64,000 nucleotides of DNA from Streptomyces sp. NBC_01335 (GCF_035953295.1 NZ_CP108370.1:3067001-3131000), one strand, 5' to 3'. Counted from the stretch's first letter, positions 35,728 to 45,765 are shown. The notes: a model not told the origin generated them from the letters alone. A program made the numbers and translations.

Positions 35728-36252
35728 TTAGCGCTTGCTGTACTGGGGCGCCTTGCGGGCCTTCTTGAGACCGGCCTTCTTGCGCTCGACCGCACGGTCG
35801 TCGCGGGAGAGGAAGCCGGCCTTCTTCAGCGTGGCGCGGTTGTTGTCCACGTCAGCCTCGTTCAGCGCACGGGCAACGCCGAGGCGCAGGGCGCCGGCCT
35901 GACCCGAGACGCCGCCACCCGAGATGCGGGCGATGACGTCGTAGCGGTTGTCGAGCTCGAGCACCTTGAAGGGCTCGTTGACTTCCTGCTGGTGCACCTT
36001 GTTGGGGAAGTAGTCCTCAAGGGTGCGACCGTTGATCTTCCACTTGCCGGTGCCCGGAACGATCCGGACGCGGGCGATGGCGTTCTTGCGACGGCCAAGG
36101 CCGGCGGCGGGCTGCGGGTCGCCGAAGCGGCCCGCGAGCGACTCGGAGGTGTACTCACCCTCGACGGGGACCTCGGACTCGAAGGTGGTCACCTCGGCGA
36201 AGGTCTCCTCGCCCTCGGTGCCCTCGACGGTCTCAACAGTGGTCTCGGCCAC
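35728..36252 (-). CDS. rpsI: 30S ribosomal protein S9
   Basis: A 174-residue small-subunit protein. The S9 core starts at about residue 52 ([17 protein letters not shown]) and ends [14 protein letters not shown], whose C-terminal arginine-lysine tail contacts P-site tRNA. Residues 1-50 are an acidic extension rich in Glu and Thr, usual in actinobacterial S9. The start is GTG at 36252 with GAGGAGAATC upstream. Second gene of the rplM-rpsI operon. Confidence 0.97.
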   Translation of the reverse strand: MAETTVETVEGTEGEETFAEVTTFESEVPVEGEYTSESLAGRFGDPQPAAGLGRRKNAIARVRIVPGTGKWKINGRTLEDYFPNKVHQQEVNEPFKVLELDNRYDVIARISGGGVSGQAGALRLGVARALNEADVDNNRATLKKAGFLSRDDRAVERKKAGLKKARKAPQYSKR

Positions 36253-36296
36253 GATTCTCCTCAGATCTTTCTTATGGTCTTAGGGGGAGGCCGGAA

Positions 36297-36740
36297 CTAC
36301 TGCGCGACCTGGGTGATCTCGAACGGGACCGGCTGCTGCGCAGCGTGCGGGTGCTGGTCGCCCGCGTAGACCTTGAGCTTCGACAGCATCTGCCGACCCA
36401 GGGTGTTCTTGGGGATCATGCCCTTGATGGCCTTCTCGACGGCCTTCTCCGGGTTCTTGGAGAGCAGCTCGTCGTAGCGGACCGAGCGCAGACCACCCGG
36501 GAAGCCGGAGTGGCGGTACGCCATCTTCTGGGTCTTCTTGTTGCCGGACAGGTGAACCTTGTCGGCGTTGATGATGATGACGAAGTCGCCCATGTCCATG
36601 TGGGGGGCATAGATCGCCTTGTGCTTGCCTCGGAGGAGGTTCGCGGCCGTGGTGGCCAGACGACCCAGGACGATGTCCTGAGCGTCGATGACGTGCCACT
36701 GGCGCGTCACATCTCCGGGCTTGGGGCTGTACGTACGCAC
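36297..36740 (-). CDS. rplM: 50S ribosomal protein L13
   Basis: A 147-residue large-subunit assembly protein with [35 protein letters not shown] and the [19 protein letters not shown] signature. The start is GTG at 36740. First gene of rplM-rpsI; a good promoter lies about 180 bp upstream. Confidence 0.97.
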   Translation of the reverse strand: MRTYSPKPGDVTRQWHVIDAQDIVLGRLATTAANLLRGKHKAIYAPHMDMGDFVIIINADKVHLSGNKKTQKMAYRHSGFPGGLRSVRYDELLSKNPEKAVEKAIKGMIPKNTLGRQMLSKLKVYAGDQHPHAAQQPVPFEITQVAQ

Positions 36741-36921
36741 GGTCGTAGCCTTCGCTTCTTCAGTGAGTGGAGTCCTGACAAGGCCACCCGGACGATTCCA
36801 CCAGCCTTGGCGGCGCTGCGGGGACGCAACCCGAGTGCCTGCCGCTGGTCATCGGCCCGGTGGACCGGCGTAAGGGCCCCTCGCGTGAGAACGACCAAGC
36901 CAATACGCATAACAAACCAGA

Positions 36922-36951
36922 AGAATACCCGGGGGCCCCCGCACGGGTCAA
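36922..36951 (-). promoter_or_regulatory. rplM promoter
   Basis: On the minus strand TTGACC (36946-36951) and TATTCT (36922-36927) are 18 bp apart, close to consensus. Start site would be near 36915, giving a leader of about 175 nt. Confidence 0.65.
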
Positions 36952-36965
36952 AATGGCCCCCGACC

Positions 36966-37004
36966 GGCCCCGTCGAATCCCCTGATTACGGGGCGGACGG
37001 GGCC
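36966..37004 (-). terminator. Terminator after the ABC-F gene
   Basis: GGCCCCGTC (36966-36974) pairs with GACGGGGCC (36996-37004), with CCCC/GGGG in the loop. It lies 63 bp past the ABC-F stop and immediately before the rplM promoter. Confidence 0.65.
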
Positions 37005-37067
37005 TCGCCGAAGATCGACGGCGAGGCGTACGAAGACCAGCAGCGGCATCCGAGGGGCGCCGGCCGC

Positions 37068-38687
37068 CTACCGCGCCCGCTCGACCCGTCGCTCGTCCCA
37101 CACCGGTTCGGTCGTCTCGCGCACCACACCGTCCGAACCGAAGACGAGGTACCGGTCGAAGGACTTCGCGAACCACCGGTCGTGCGTGACGGCCATCACG
37201 GTCCCGTCGTAGGCCTCGAGGCCGTCCTGGAGGGCCTCCGCCGACTCCAGGTCCAGGTTGTCCGTGGGCTCGTCCAGCAGCAGGGCGGTGGTGCCGGAGA
37301 GTTCGAGGAGCAGGATCTGGAAGCGGGCCTGCTGTCCGCCGGAGAGCTTCTCGAACGGCTGGTCGCCCTGGCGCTCCAGCTCGTACCGGCGCAGGACGCC
37401 CATCGCGGCGCCCCGGTCCTTGGCCTGCTCGCTCCAGAGGATCTCCACCAGGGTCTTGCCGAGCAGTTCCGGGTGGGCGTGGGTCTGCGCGAAGTGGCCG
37501 GCGACGACGCGGGCGCCGAGCTTGAACTCGCCGGTGTGCGCGACCGGCTCCCCGGCGAGCAGCCGCAGGAAGTGGGACTTCCCGGAGCCGTTGGAGCCGA
37601 GGACGGCGACCCGCTCGCCGTAGTAGACCTCCAGGTCGAACGGCTTCATCAGGCCGGTGAGCTCCAGCCCGGTGCACGTCACCGCGCGCACGCCGGTGCG
37701 TCCGCCGCGCAACCGCATCCGGATGTCCTGCTCGCGGGGCGGCTCGGGCGGCGGCCCGGCGTCCTCGAACTTCTTGAAGCGGGTCTGCATGGCGTGGTAG
37801 CGATTCGCCATGTCGGGGCTGATGGCCGCCTGCTGCCGCAGCCGCAGGGTGAGGGCGCGCAGCCGGGCGTGCTCCTCCTGCCAGCGGCGCAGCAGCTCCT
37901 CGAAGCGGGCGAACCGGTCCTTGCGGGCCTGGTGGTAGGTGTCGAAGCCGCCGCCGTGCACCCAGACGTCGCTGCCGCTCGCGCCGGGCTCGACGCTGAC
38001 GATCTTCTCGGCGGCCCGGGAGAGCAGTTCGCGGTCGTGGGAGACGAAGAGGACCGTCTTGCGGGTCTCCTTGAGCTTCTCCTCCAGCCAGCGCTTGCCG
38101 GGCACGTCGAGGTAGTTGTCCGGCTCGTCGAGGAGCAGCACCTCGTCGGGGCCGCGCAGCAGCGCTTCGAGGACCAGGCGCTTCTGCTCGCCGCCGCTGA
38201 GGGTGCGCGCCTCGCGGTACTGCGCCTTCTCGTACGGGACGCCGAGCGCGGCCATGGTGCACATGTCCCAGAGGGTCTCCGCCTCGTAGCCGCGCACCTC
38301 CGCCCAGTCGCTGAGGGCCTGCGCGTACTTCATCTGCGCGGCCTCGTCGTCGACGGTGAGGATCAGTTCCTCGGCGGCGTCCACCGCCTGCGCGGCGACC
38401 TTGATCTGCGGCTGTGCCACGGAGACCAGCAGGTCGCGGACGGTCTGCCCGTCGCGTACGGAGCCGACGAACTGGCCCATCACGCCGAGCCCGCCGCTCA
38501 CCGAGACCGTGCCGCCGTGCGGCTGGAGCTCGCCGGAGAGCAGGCGCAGCAGTGTCGTCTTGCCCGCGCCGTTGGCGCCGACGAGGGCCACCACGGCACC
38601 GTCGGCGACCCGGAAGGAAGCGTCGCCGAGCAGCACCCGCCCGTCCGGTAGGTAGTACTCCAGGTGGCCCGCTTCGAGATGTCCCAT
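37068..38687 (-). CDS. ABC-F family ATP-binding protein
   Basis: A 539-residue soluble protein with two ABC cassettes and no membrane domain. Cassette 1: Walker A GANGAGKTTLLRLL, signature LSGGEQKRLVLEALL, Walker B VLLLDEPDNYLDV. The linker is a helical, charged region around residues 250-310 (FARFEELLRRWQEEHARLR). Cassette 2: GSNGSGKSHFLRLL, LSGGQQARFQILLLEL, ALLLDEPTDNLDL. ABC-F proteins act on the ribosome, some giving antibiotic protection. Whether this one does is not evident. ATG at 38687 starts the family-like sequence; the frame's longer start has no ribosome-binding site. Confidence 0.9.
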   Translation of the reverse strand: MGHLEAGHLEYYLPDGRVLLGDASFRVADGAVVALVGANGAGKTTLLRLLSGELQPHGGTVSVSGGLGVMGQFVGSVRDGQTVRDLLVSVAQPQIKVAAQAVDAAEELILTVDDEAAQMKYAQALSDWAEVRGYEAETLWDMCTMAALGVPYEKAQYREARTLSGGEQKRLVLEALLRGPDEVLLLDEPDNYLDVPGKRWLEEKLKETRKTVLFVSHDRELLSRAAEKIVSVEPGASGSDVWVHGGGFDTYHQARKDRFARFEELLRRWQEEHARLRALTLRLRQQAAISPDMANRYHAMQTRFKKFEDAGPPPEPPREQDIRMRLRGGRTGVRAVTCTGLELTGLMKPFDLEVYYGERVAVLGSNGSGKSHFLRLLAGEPVAHTGEFKLGARVVAGHFAQTHAHPELLGKTLVEILWSEQAKDRGAAMGVLRRYELERQGDQPFEKLSGGQQARFQILLLELSGTTALLLDEPTDNLDLESAEALQDGLEAYDGTVMAVTHDRWFAKSFDRYLVFGSDGVVRETTEPVWDERRVERAR

Positions 38688-38788
38688 ACCCGCATTGTCG
38701 GGTGTGCGGGCGCTGTGACCCAACTGGATTCCGGGAGAGGCCCGCGACCCGGGCCGCTCACTGTCCGAGAACCTCTAGGATGCGCCCC

Positions 38789-39646
38789 ATGAGCTTTGGG
38801 CATGGGGGGCCCTCCTGGGGGCCCGGGGGCAGTCAGACTCCGGACTGGGCGGCGCTGGCCGAGGAGTCCGCGGCGAAGAGCCGGCGCCGGAAGTGGTTGC
38901 TGATCGGGGGCGGTGTGCTGGCGACGGCGGCCGTCGCGGCGATCGTGGCGACGGCGGTGGTGTCGGCCGGCAAGGGCGATCCGGAGGCCGGTCCGAGCGC
39001 GAGCGCGCTGCCCGGTCCGGCCGATCTGCCGCCGGAGTCCGCGGAGCCGGCTCCGTCCTTCTCCTCGGTGGCCCCGGCGCCCCCGCCGGACCCGATGGAC
39101 TTCATCACGGACGAGAAGAAGGACAAGCAGCCGATCACGGTGGACGGCTTCTTCCCGGGCAAGAAGCTCACCTCCGGCGACCGCGTCCACCTCAAGGGCC
39201 CGACGGCCCGCACCACGAAGTGCGCCGCGGGTTCCCAGGGCGCGCTGGGCGCGGTCCTCACCAGGAACGGCTGCGACCAGCTGATCCGCGCCACGTACAC
39301 GCGGGACGGCGTCGCGGTCACGGTCGGTGTCGCGGTGTTCGGTACGGAGGCGCAGGCGAAGAAGGCCGTCGAGGAGTCCTCGGACGGGATCGCCTCGCTC
39401 AGCGGCGCCGGTGTGCCGGCCTTCTGCCGGGCCGGGGTGGTCTGCCGCCGTACGGCCAACTCCTACGGCCGGTACGCGTACTTCTCGGTGGGCGGCTTCA
39501 CGAACGGAACGAACGTCACCAAGGACGACAAGGCCGTGTTCTCGGCGGGCGACGACCTGACCAACTTCACGTTCCACCAGATACGGCACCGGGGCGAGGT
39601 CCAGGCGTCGGCGGCGGCCTCCGCATCCGCGGCACCCGCCGTCTGA
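38789..39646 (+). CDS. Single-pass membrane protein of unknown function
   Basis: A 285-residue protein. The cytoplasmic N terminus (MSFGHGGPSWGPGGSQTPDW) leads to one transmembrane helix at about residues 37-60 (WLLIGGGVLATAAVAAIVAT), a Pro/Ala-rich linker, and an extracellular domain of about 170 residues with four Cys that may form disulfides (KCAAGSQG, NGCDQ, FCRAGVVCRR). It matches no named family that I recognise. ATG at 38789 has AGGA eight bases upstream. It lies 142 bp before the glycosyltransferase on the same strand. Confidence 0.7.
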   Translation: MSFGHGGPSWGPGGSQTPDWAALAEESAAKSRRRKWLLIGGGVLATAAVAAIVATAVVSAGKGDPEAGPSASALPGPADLPPESAEPAPSFSSVAPAPPPDPMDFITDEKKDKQPITVDGFFPGKKLTSGDRVHLKGPTARTTKCAAGSQGALGAVLTRNGCDQLIRATYTRDGVAVTVGVAVFGTEAQAKKAVEESSDGIASLSGAGVPAFCRAGVVCRRTANSYGRYAYFSVGGFTNGTNVTKDDKAVFSAGDDLTNFTFHQIRHRGEVQASAAASASAAPAV

Positions 39647-39788
39647 TCCGCCCGGACCGTCGGCCCGGCGGTCCCCCGGCTCCCGCCCCACGCGGTTGAG
39701 CCGTACCACGGACACCTCGAAGTCCCGCCTGTATAGGGTTCGGTTCATCCGCCCGGGACCCGGGGCGGCGACGAATCTGGAGTGGGCT

Positions 39789-42700
39789 GTGGCAGTCAAG
39801 GTGACGGTGGTTGTCCCGACGTACAACTCGGGGAGCCACATCGAGCCGCTGGTCCGTTCGATGCTGGACCAGACGCTGTCGGCCGACGAGTTCGAGGTGC
39901 TGTTCGTCGACGACGGCTCCACCGACGACACCCCGGCCCGGCTGGCGGAACTCGCCGCCGAGCACACCCATTTCCGTACCACCTCCATCCCCAACTCGGG
40001 CTGGCCGGGCAAGCCGCGGAACATCGGGGTCGAGCAGGCGCGCGGTGAGTACGTCCAGTTCGTGGACCACGACGACCTGATGGCCCCCGAGGCGCTGGAG
40101 CGCCTGCACGCGATGGCGGTCCGCAACGGCTCGGACATCGTCATCGGCAAGGTGGCCAGCAACTTCACCAGCCGGGGCGTGCCCTACGGCCTGATGAGCA
40201 CGACCCGCGAGAAGTGCACCGTGCGCACGGCCTCGCTGATCGACAGCCTCACCCCGCACAAGATGTTCCGCACCGCGTTCCTGCGCGAGCACGGCATCGT
40301 GCACCCCGAGGGCCCGTGGATCCTGGAGGACCAGCTCTTCCTGGTCCGTTCGTACCTCAAGGCCGAGGTGGTCTCGGTGCTGGGCGACTACGTCTGCTAC
40401 ACGTACTGGGCGCGCGACGACGCGGCGAACGCCGGCACCCGGGCGATGGACCCGCGCCGGTACTACGCCAACCTCCGCGAGATCATGGCCACGGTGGCCG
40501 ACGGCACCGAGCCCGGCCCGGACCGCGACCGGCTGCTGCGGCGCTTCTACCGGGGCGAGATGCTCGGCCGGCTGGGCGTTCCGGCGCGCGGCGCGGTGAT
40601 CGACCCGCACTTCGACGCCGACCCCTTCGAGGCGGTACGGGAGCTGGCCGACACCTTCGTCACCGACGGGATGCACGCCTCGCTCGCCGCGAACCAGCGG
40701 GTCCGCTCGGACCTGCTGAGGGCGAACAGGTCCGACGAGCTGACCGAGTACACCCGCCGGCAGACCGATCTGACCGCGCTCACCACGGTCGGGGAGGCGC
40801 GCTGGGACCGCGACCGGCTGAAGGTCTCCTTCACCGCCCGCTTCGCCGAGCGGGAGGACGGCCCTGGGCTGTTGCTGGCCCGCCGGGGCGACCGGTACGT
40901 CCTCGCTCCGGCGCTCACCGCCGGGATCCTCGACGAGCCGGTCGACGTGACCGACGAGCTGAAGTCGTTCCGGGTCGACGTCCTGCTCCGGCACGCCGAC
41001 ACCGCTCACCTGTGGCCCACCCTCGCCACCGTCCAGCTCACCCTGGAGGAGGAGACGGACGCGGACGGCACCGTGCTGGTACGGCCCGTGCTGAACGGCA
41101 CCGCCTCCCTCGACCCGGTGCGCGGCGCGGGCGGCAGTCCGCTCGCCCCCGGCACCTGGGACGTGCGGATCCGGGTGATGGGCGCCGGGTTCGACCGCAC
41201 GGTGCCGCTCGGCAACGCCGGTGCCGAGGCGTCCGCGCTGCCCGCCGGGGAGGTCCTGGCCGGGCACCGCGCCAGGCCCGCGGTCGTCGCCGACGCCATG
41301 GGCACCGGTACCGGGCTCGCTCTCACGGTCGTCCCCACCACGGATGCCCCGCGCCCCCGCGGGCCGAAGGTCAGCGTCGTCGTGCCGACCGCTGGGGCCA
41401 CCGCGGAGGCGCTGCGCGAGACGCTCGCCTCGCTGGACGCGCAGAGCCTCCCGCAGGAGGAGTTCGAGACGGTCCGCGTCGGGGACGGCGAGGGCGAGGT
41501 GCGCCCGGAGGCCGGTACCGAGCCCCGCAACGCCGGGATCGACGCCGCGCGCGGCGACTACGTCCTCTTCGTGGAGCCGGGCGACCGCCTCGCCCCCCGG
41601 GCGCTGGAGCTGATGTACGCGTACGGCATGGCCAACGACACCGACATCGTGGTCGGGAAGCTCGCGGGCAAGGACCGCTCCCTGCCCAAGGAACTGTTCG
41701 TCCGCGACCGGCCGCGCGCCAGCCTCGCCAAGGACCCACTGGCCGACAGCCTCACGGTCAACAAGCTGTACGACCGCGCGTTCCTGCTCCGGCACGCCCT
41801 GCGGTTCTCCGCCGAGGACCTGCCGCTGACGGACCAGGCCTTCGCCGCGGAGGCGTATCTGCGGGCCGTGCACGCCTCGGTGCTGGGCTCCTACGTCTGC
41901 TACCAGTACGGCCCGAAGCGGAACACCCCGGCGCCGTCGCCCGCCGACTTCTACGCGGCGGTCGCCCGGCTGATGAAGGCCACCGACAGCGTCTCCGAGC
42001 CGGGCCCGGCCCGCGACCGGCTGCACCGCCGCTGGCTGCGCGTCGAGGTGCTGGACCGGATCAGCGGCAAGGCGTTCCTGGAGATGGAGGAGGAGGACCG
42101 GATCTCCCTGGTGCGCGACATCCGGGCCGCCCTCGCGGGAGTCGCGTCGGCCGGCGCGGTCGCCGGGCTCCCCCTGGCCCGGCGGGTCACCGTCGGCCTG
42201 ATCGAGGACGACCGGCCCGAGGACGTGGTCCGGCTCGCCCGCTGGGACCGCTCCCTCGCCTGCGAGCCCTCGCTGACCGGTTTCGAGCGGCGGGAGGACG
42301 GGGTCTTCCGGCTGTCGTTCACCGGCACCCCCCGTGCGGCCGACGGCCCGGTGGGCGTGGTCACCGACGAGGAGGGGCGCCACACCCTGGCCCCGTCCGG
42401 ACTGCCGCAGACCGTGCTGGACCGGTTCGCCGGGGAGTCGCTGACGGGCGGCGCGGTGCCGGAGAAGGCCACCGCCGTGCTGGTGCTGCGGGAACGCGAG
42501 ACCGGTGCCGAGTACCGCCTGACCACCGAGTCCGAGGTGCGACGGACCCTGGACGGCGGCCTGACGGTCGCCGGGACGGCCGAGCTGGACCCGTCCTCGG
42601 CGGCCGGCGGCTCCGCGCTCGACGACGGCCCCTGGGACCTCTACGTCCGGCTCACCGCGCTCGGCTGGACCAAGACCGCCCGGCTGGGCCGGATCCGCAC

Positions 42701-42884
42701 GGCCGAGGTCTCCGAGGAGCTCACCGCGGCCCCGCACCCGGCCGACCCGGCCCGCACCATCACCCCGTACTGGACCAGGCCGCACCGGGACCTCTCGCTC
42801 AGGGTGGAGACCCCGGAGCCCGCACCGGCCCCGCCCAAGCAGGGGCTGCTGCGCCGGGTCGCCAAGGCCCTCAAGGGCAAGTAG
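39789..42884 (+). CDS. Tandem GT2-type glycosyltransferase
   Basis: A 1031-residue protein of two related halves. Half 1 (about 1-500): a GT-A domain with VVVPTYNSGSHIEPLVRSM, FVDDGSTDDTP, the metal-binding FVDHDDLM and acceptor-side ILEDQLFLVRSYL, then an accessory beta-rich domain. Half 2 (about 520-1031) repeats the layout: VVVPTAGATAEALRETLASL, but VGDGEGEVRP and FVEPGDRL replace the acidic motifs, and PLTDQAFAAEAYLRA replaces ILEDQ. Half 2 thus looks catalytically impaired. No membrane helix; a C-terminal basic amphipathic tail (LLRRVAKALKGK). Wall polymer synthesis is likely but substrates are unknown. The start is GTG at 39789, GGAG six bases before. Confidence 0.85.
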   Translation: MAVKVTVVVPTYNSGSHIEPLVRSMLDQTLSADEFEVLFVDDGSTDDTPARLAELAAEHTHFRTTSIPNSGWPGKPRNIGVEQARGEYVQFVDHDDLMAPEALERLHAMAVRNGSDIVIGKVASNFTSRGVPYGLMSTTREKCTVRTASLIDSLTPHKMFRTAFLREHGIVHPEGPWILEDQLFLVRSYLKAEVVSVLGDYVCYTYWARDDAANAGTRAMDPRRYYANLREIMATVADGTEPGPDRDRLLRRFYRGEMLGRLGVPARGAVIDPHFDADPFEAVRELADTFVTDGMHASLAANQRVRSDLLRANRSDELTEYTRRQTDLTALTTVGEARWDRDRLKVSFTARFAEREDGPGLLLARRGDRYVLAPALTAGILDEPVDVTDELKSFRVDVLLRHADTAHLWPTLATVQLTLEEETDADGTVLVRPVLNGTASLDPVRGAGGSPLAPGTWDVRIRVMGAGFDRTVPLGNAGAEASALPAGEVLAGHRARPAVVADAMGTGTGLALTVVPTTDAPRPRGPKVSVVVPTAGATAEALRETLASLDAQSLPQEEFETVRVGDGEGEVRPEAGTEPRNAGIDAARGDYVLFVEPGDRLAPRALELMYAYGMANDTDIVVGKLAGKDRSLPKELFVRDRPRASLAKDPLADSLTVNKLYDRAFLLRHALRFSAEDLPLTDQAFAAEAYLRAVHASVLGSYVCYQYGPKRNTPAPSPADFYAAVARLMKATDSVSEPGPARDRLHRRWLRVEVLDRISGKAFLEMEEEDRISLVRDIRAALAGVASAGAVAGLPLARRVTVGLIEDDRPEDVVRLARWDRSLACEPSLTGFERREDGVFRLSFTGTPRAADGPVGVVTDEEGRHTLAPSGLPQTVLDRFAGESLTGGAVPEKATAVLVLRERETGAEYRLTTESEVRRTLDGGLTVAGTAELDPSSAAGGSALDDGPWDLYVRLTALGWTKTARLGRIRTAEVSEELTAAPHPADPARTITPYWTRPHRDLSLRVETPEPAPAPPKQGLLRRVAKALKGK

Positions 42885-42898
42885 CCCTCTCGGCGGTT

Positions 42899-42956
42899 AG
42901 GTGGTGTCCGGCGGATCATGGCCGGGGTCGCGGCGTTGATCCGCCGGACACCACCT
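42899..42956. repeat. 20-bp perfect inverted repeat
   Basis: AGGTGGTGTCCGGCGGATCA (42899-42918) pairs exactly with 42937-42956 around 18 bases. It fills the gap between two convergent genes, 14 bp from each stop, so it may act as a bidirectional terminator. A 27-bp identical half-copy is at 11921-11947. Confidence 0.85.
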
Positions 42957-42970
42957 GGGCCGACGCGCTC

Positions 42971-43846
42971 TCAGCAGCAGCCGAAGCCGTCCGGGTCCAC
43001 ACTGCCGTCGGGCAACGACCGCACGTTACGGGCCTCCTGGGCGCGGGCGGCCAGCAACGCGTCGGCGGGGTAGGCCACTTCCTCCAGGGTGAGGCCGTGC
43101 GGCTTCACCACGTGGACGCCGGGGTCCCGCACCCTGGCCGCCAGCACCTCGGCGGGCCAGGGCGCCGGGCGCCGGCCGTCGCCCACGAACAGGGCGGCGC
43201 CGATCAGCGCGCGCACCATGTTGTGGCAGAAGGCGTCGGCCTGCACGGTCGCGGTGAGGACGCCCGAGTCCTCGTCCCGTACCCAACTCAGCTTCTGCAG
43301 CGTGCGGATGGTCGTCGCACCCTCGCGCTTCTTGCAGTACGCCGCGAAGTCGTGCTCGCCGACCATCGGCGCCGCCGCCTCGTTCATCGCGTCGACGTCC
43401 AACGGCCGGTCGTGCCACAGCACATGACCGCGCGTCAGCGGGTCGACCCCGCCGGGCCGGTCGGCCACCCGGTAGGCGTACCGCCGGTGCAGCGCGGAGA
43501 AGCGGGCGTTGAACCCCGCCGGGGCCTCCGCCGCCCGCCAGATCCGTACGTCCAGCGGCAGCCGCCCCGCCATGCGGCGCAGCAGCTTCTCCCGGTGCTC
43601 CTCCCACACCTCGGCCGGCAGGTCGACGTGCGCGACCTGCCCCCGGGCGTGCACCCCGGCGTCCGTACGCCCCGCCACCGTCAGGTCGTGCGTGCGCGAG
43701 GAGCGGGTCACCGTGCGCAGCGCGTCCTCGATCTCCCCCTGCACCGAACGCCGGGAGGTCTGCTTAGCCCAGCCGGAGAAGTCCTTGCCGTCGTAGGACA
43801 GGTCCAGCCGTACGCGTACCGAACCGGGCTCTGGCTCGTCGCTCAC
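42971..43846 (-). CDS. truA: tRNA pseudouridine(38-40) synthase
   Basis: A 291-residue enzyme that makes pseudouridine at positions 38-40 of the anticodon arm. The catalytic Asp is in [27 protein letters not shown] opens the fold, and [15 protein letters not shown] is the second signature. The start is GTG at 43846. It follows rplQ on the same strand, after its terminator, a usual actinobacterial order. Confidence 0.95.
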   Translation of the reverse strand: MSDEPEPGSVRVRLDLSYDGKDFSGWAKQTSRRSVQGEIEDALRTVTRSSRTHDLTVAGRTDAGVHARGQVAHVDLPAEVWEEHREKLLRRMAGRLPLDVRIWRAAEAPAGFNARFSALHRRYAYRVADRPGGVDPLTRGHVLWHDRPLDVDAMNEAAAPMVGEHDFAAYCKKREGATTIRTLQKLSWVRDEDSGVLTATVQADAFCHNMVRALIGAALFVGDGRRPAPWPAEVLAARVRDPGVHVVKPHGLTLEEVAYPADALLAARAQEARNVRSLPDGSVDPDGFGCC

Positions 43847-43903
43847 CCGCGCATCCTCTCAATCCCGGAAAAGTCGATGGTCCGGAAAACTCGATCCCGG
43901 AAA

Positions 43904-43939
43904 CGGAACGGGCCCACACCGCCCCGAAGGGTGATGCGG
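43904..43939 (-). terminator. Terminator after rplQ
   Basis: CGGGCCC (43904-43910) pairs with GGGCCCG (43933-43939), with ACACC/GGTG inside, 24 bp beyond the rplQ stop. Confidence 0.7.
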
Positions 43940-43963
43940 GCCCGAACAGTGGTGTCAGAACGC

Positions 43964-44452
43964 TCAGGCGTCCTTGGACTCCGCGTCGGCCTCGGCCGGC
44001 TTGGCGTCCTCGGTGGACTCGGCCTTGGCCGCGTCCTCCTTGACCGCACGCTTGGTGGCGGCCTCGGCCTCACCGGTGGCCTGCTGGGCCACGGTCAGGG
44101 CCTCGACGAGCTCGATGACGGCCATCGGGGCGTTGTCGCCACGACGGTTGCCGATCTTGGTGATACGGGTGTAACCACCGGGGCGGTTCTCGTACCGGGG
44201 GGCGATCTCGGTGAAGAGCGTGTGGACGATGCTCTTGTCCGTGATCGTCTGGAGCACCAGGCGACGGTTGTGGATGTCGCCCTTCTTCGCCTTCGTGACG
44301 AGACGCTCGGCGACGGGGCGCAGACGACGGGCCTTGGCCTCGGTCGTCGTGATGCGGCCGTGCTCGAACAGCGACTTCGCGAGGTTCGCGAGCAGCAGAC
44401 GCTCGTGCGCGGCGCTGCCGCCCAGACGTGCACCCTTGGCGGGACGCGGCAT
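43964..44452 (-). CDS. rplQ: 50S ribosomal protein L17
   Basis: A 162-residue large-subunit protein. The L17 core is residues 1-120 ([38 protein letters not shown]). Residues about 125-162 are an acidic Glu/Ala tail common in actinobacteria. ATG at 44452 with GGAG upstream. Last gene of the alpha operon block. Confidence 0.97.
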   Translation of the reverse strand: MPRPAKGARLGGSAAHERLLLANLAKSLFEHGRITTTEAKARRLRPVAERLVTKAKKGDIHNRRLVLQTITDKSIVHTLFTEIAPRYENRPGGYTRITKIGNRRGDNAPMAVIELVEALTVAQQATGEAEAATKRAVKEDAAKAESTEDAKPAEADAESKDA

Positions 44453-44558
44453 GGTGTTTCTCCTTGTGTGCTGCACCGGCCGTATCAGGTACCGGTGTCA
44501 GTTCCCGTGAAGCGGTCGCTCCGCGGAAGTCCATGGATCGAGGGCCCGGAGGTCCTCA

Positions 44559-44592
44559 CGGACGGGCCGACACCGATGTGTCAGCCCGTCCG
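44559..44592 (-). terminator. Hairpin between rpoA and rplQ
   Basis: CGGACGGGC (44559-44567) pairs with GCCCGTCCG (44584-44592), and inside GACAC (44569-44573) pairs with GTGTC (44578-44582) around CGAT. It lies nine bases after the rpoA stop, on the way to rplQ, and may be a partial terminator. Confidence 0.65.
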
Positions 44593-44600
44593 GGGGTGTT

Positions 44601-45623
44601 CTAGTACTGCTCGGTCTCGACGAAGCCCGCGTCCGCGTCGTCGTCGGCGCCGAAGGCGTCGGCGGCGGCGGTCGGGTCGAATCCGGGCGGGCTGTCCTTG
44701 AGGGCCAGGCCCATGCCGGCCAGCTTCGCCTTGACCTCGTCGATCGACTTCGCACCGAAGTTGCGGATGTCGAGCAGGTCGGCCTCGGAACGCGCCACGA
44801 GCTCACCCACGGAGTGGATGCCCTCGCGCTTGAGGCAGTTGTACGAGCGGACCGTGAGCTCCAGCTCCTCGATCGGCAGCGCCAGGTCGGCCGCGAGCGC
44901 GGCGTCCGTCGGCGACGGGCCCATGTCGATGCCCTCGGCGTCGATGTTGAGCTCGCGCGCCAGACCGAACAGCTCGACCAGGGTCTTGCCGGCCGACGCC
45001 ATGGCGTCACGGGGACGCATGGCCTGCTTGGTCTCGACGTCGACGATCAGCTTGTCGAAGTCGGTGCGCTGCTCGACACGGGTCGCCTCGACCTTGTACG
45101 TGACCTTGAGCACCGGCGAGTAGATGGAGTCGACCGGGATACGGCCGATCTCCTGGCCCGCCTGCTTGTTCTGGACGGCGGAGACGTAGCCGCGACCGCG
45201 CTCGACGGTCAGCTCCATCTCCAGCTTGCCCTTGCCGTTCAGCGTGGCGAGGACGAGGTCCGGGTTGTGGACCTCGACGCCGGCCGGCGGCGCGATGTCG
45301 GCAGCGGTGACCAGGCCGGGACCCTGCTTGCGCAGGTACATCACGACCGGCTCGTCGTGCTCCGAGGAGACGACCAGCTGCTTGATGTTGAGGATGAGGT
45401 CGGTCACGTCCTCCTTGACGCCCGGCACGGTGGTGAACTCGTGCAGGACACCGTCGATCCGGATGCTGGTGACAGCGGCACCGGGGATCGAGGAGAGGAG
45501 GGTACGACGCAGGGAGTTGCCGAGGGTGTAACCGAAACCGGGCTCGAGCGGCTCGATGACGAACCGGGAGCGGAACTCGTCGACGACCTCTTCGGTCAAC
45601 GACGGACGCTGAGCGATCAGCAT
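44601..45623 (-). CDS. rpoA: RNA polymerase alpha subunit
   Basis: A 340-residue subunit. The N-terminal assembly domain ([21 protein letters not shown], then through about 235) is joined to the C-terminal domain (about 260-310, [21 protein letters not shown]) that binds UP elements and activators. An acidic tail ends the protein. ATG at 45623 begins the family sequence; the frame has eight more codons upstream without family match. Confidence 0.97.
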   Translation of the reverse strand: MLIAQRPSLTEEVVDEFRSRFVIEPLEPGFGYTLGNSLRRTLLSSIPGAAVTSIRIDGVLHEFTTVPGVKEDVTDLILNIKQLVVSSEHDEPVVMYLRKQGPGLVTAADIAPPAGVEVHNPDLVLATLNGKGKLEMELTVERGRGYVSAVQNKQAGQEIGRIPVDSIYSPVLKVTYKVEATRVEQRTDFDKLIVDVETKQAMRPRDAMASAGKTLVELFGLARELNIDAEGIDMGPSPTDAALAADLALPIEELELTVRSYNCLKREGIHSVGELVARSEADLLDIRNFGAKSIDEVKAKLAGMGLALKDSPPGFDPTAAADAFGADDDADAGFVETEQY

Positions 45624-45682
45624 GCTGATTCCTTCAGTCGTGGGCACCCACTATTTGATGCCCGACAGATACAACAAGGGTA

Positions 45683-45716
45683 CGGGCGGTACGCCCCCGA
45701 AGGGAGGTACCGCCCG
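45683..45716 (-). terminator. Hairpin between rpsK and rpoA
   Basis: CGGGCGGTAC (45683-45692) pairs with GTACCGCCCG (45707-45716), with CCC/GGG in the loop. It lies 50 bp beyond the rpsK stop and 60 bp before rpoA, so it may attenuate transcription into rpoA. Confidence 0.6.
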
Positions 45717-45765
45717 GTCCCACAGGTGTGCGTGAACACAGACGGCCATCACCGGCCGTCATGCG

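Larger units (their letters stand above)
36741..37067. other. 327-bp region with rplM promoter and ABC-F terminator
   Basis: No gene is seen. The left part is the L13-S9 mRNA leader (about 175 nt) with a promoter at 36922-36951; the right part holds the ABC-F terminator at 36966-37004. Confidence 0.65.

Noticed and set aside
40214..44701. 1495-codon plus-strand frame through the glycosyltransferase and truA/rplQ region
   Set aside because: It overlaps the real glycosyltransferase in another frame and runs antisense across truA and rplQ. Composition is Arg/Gly/Pro-rich and there is no domain match.
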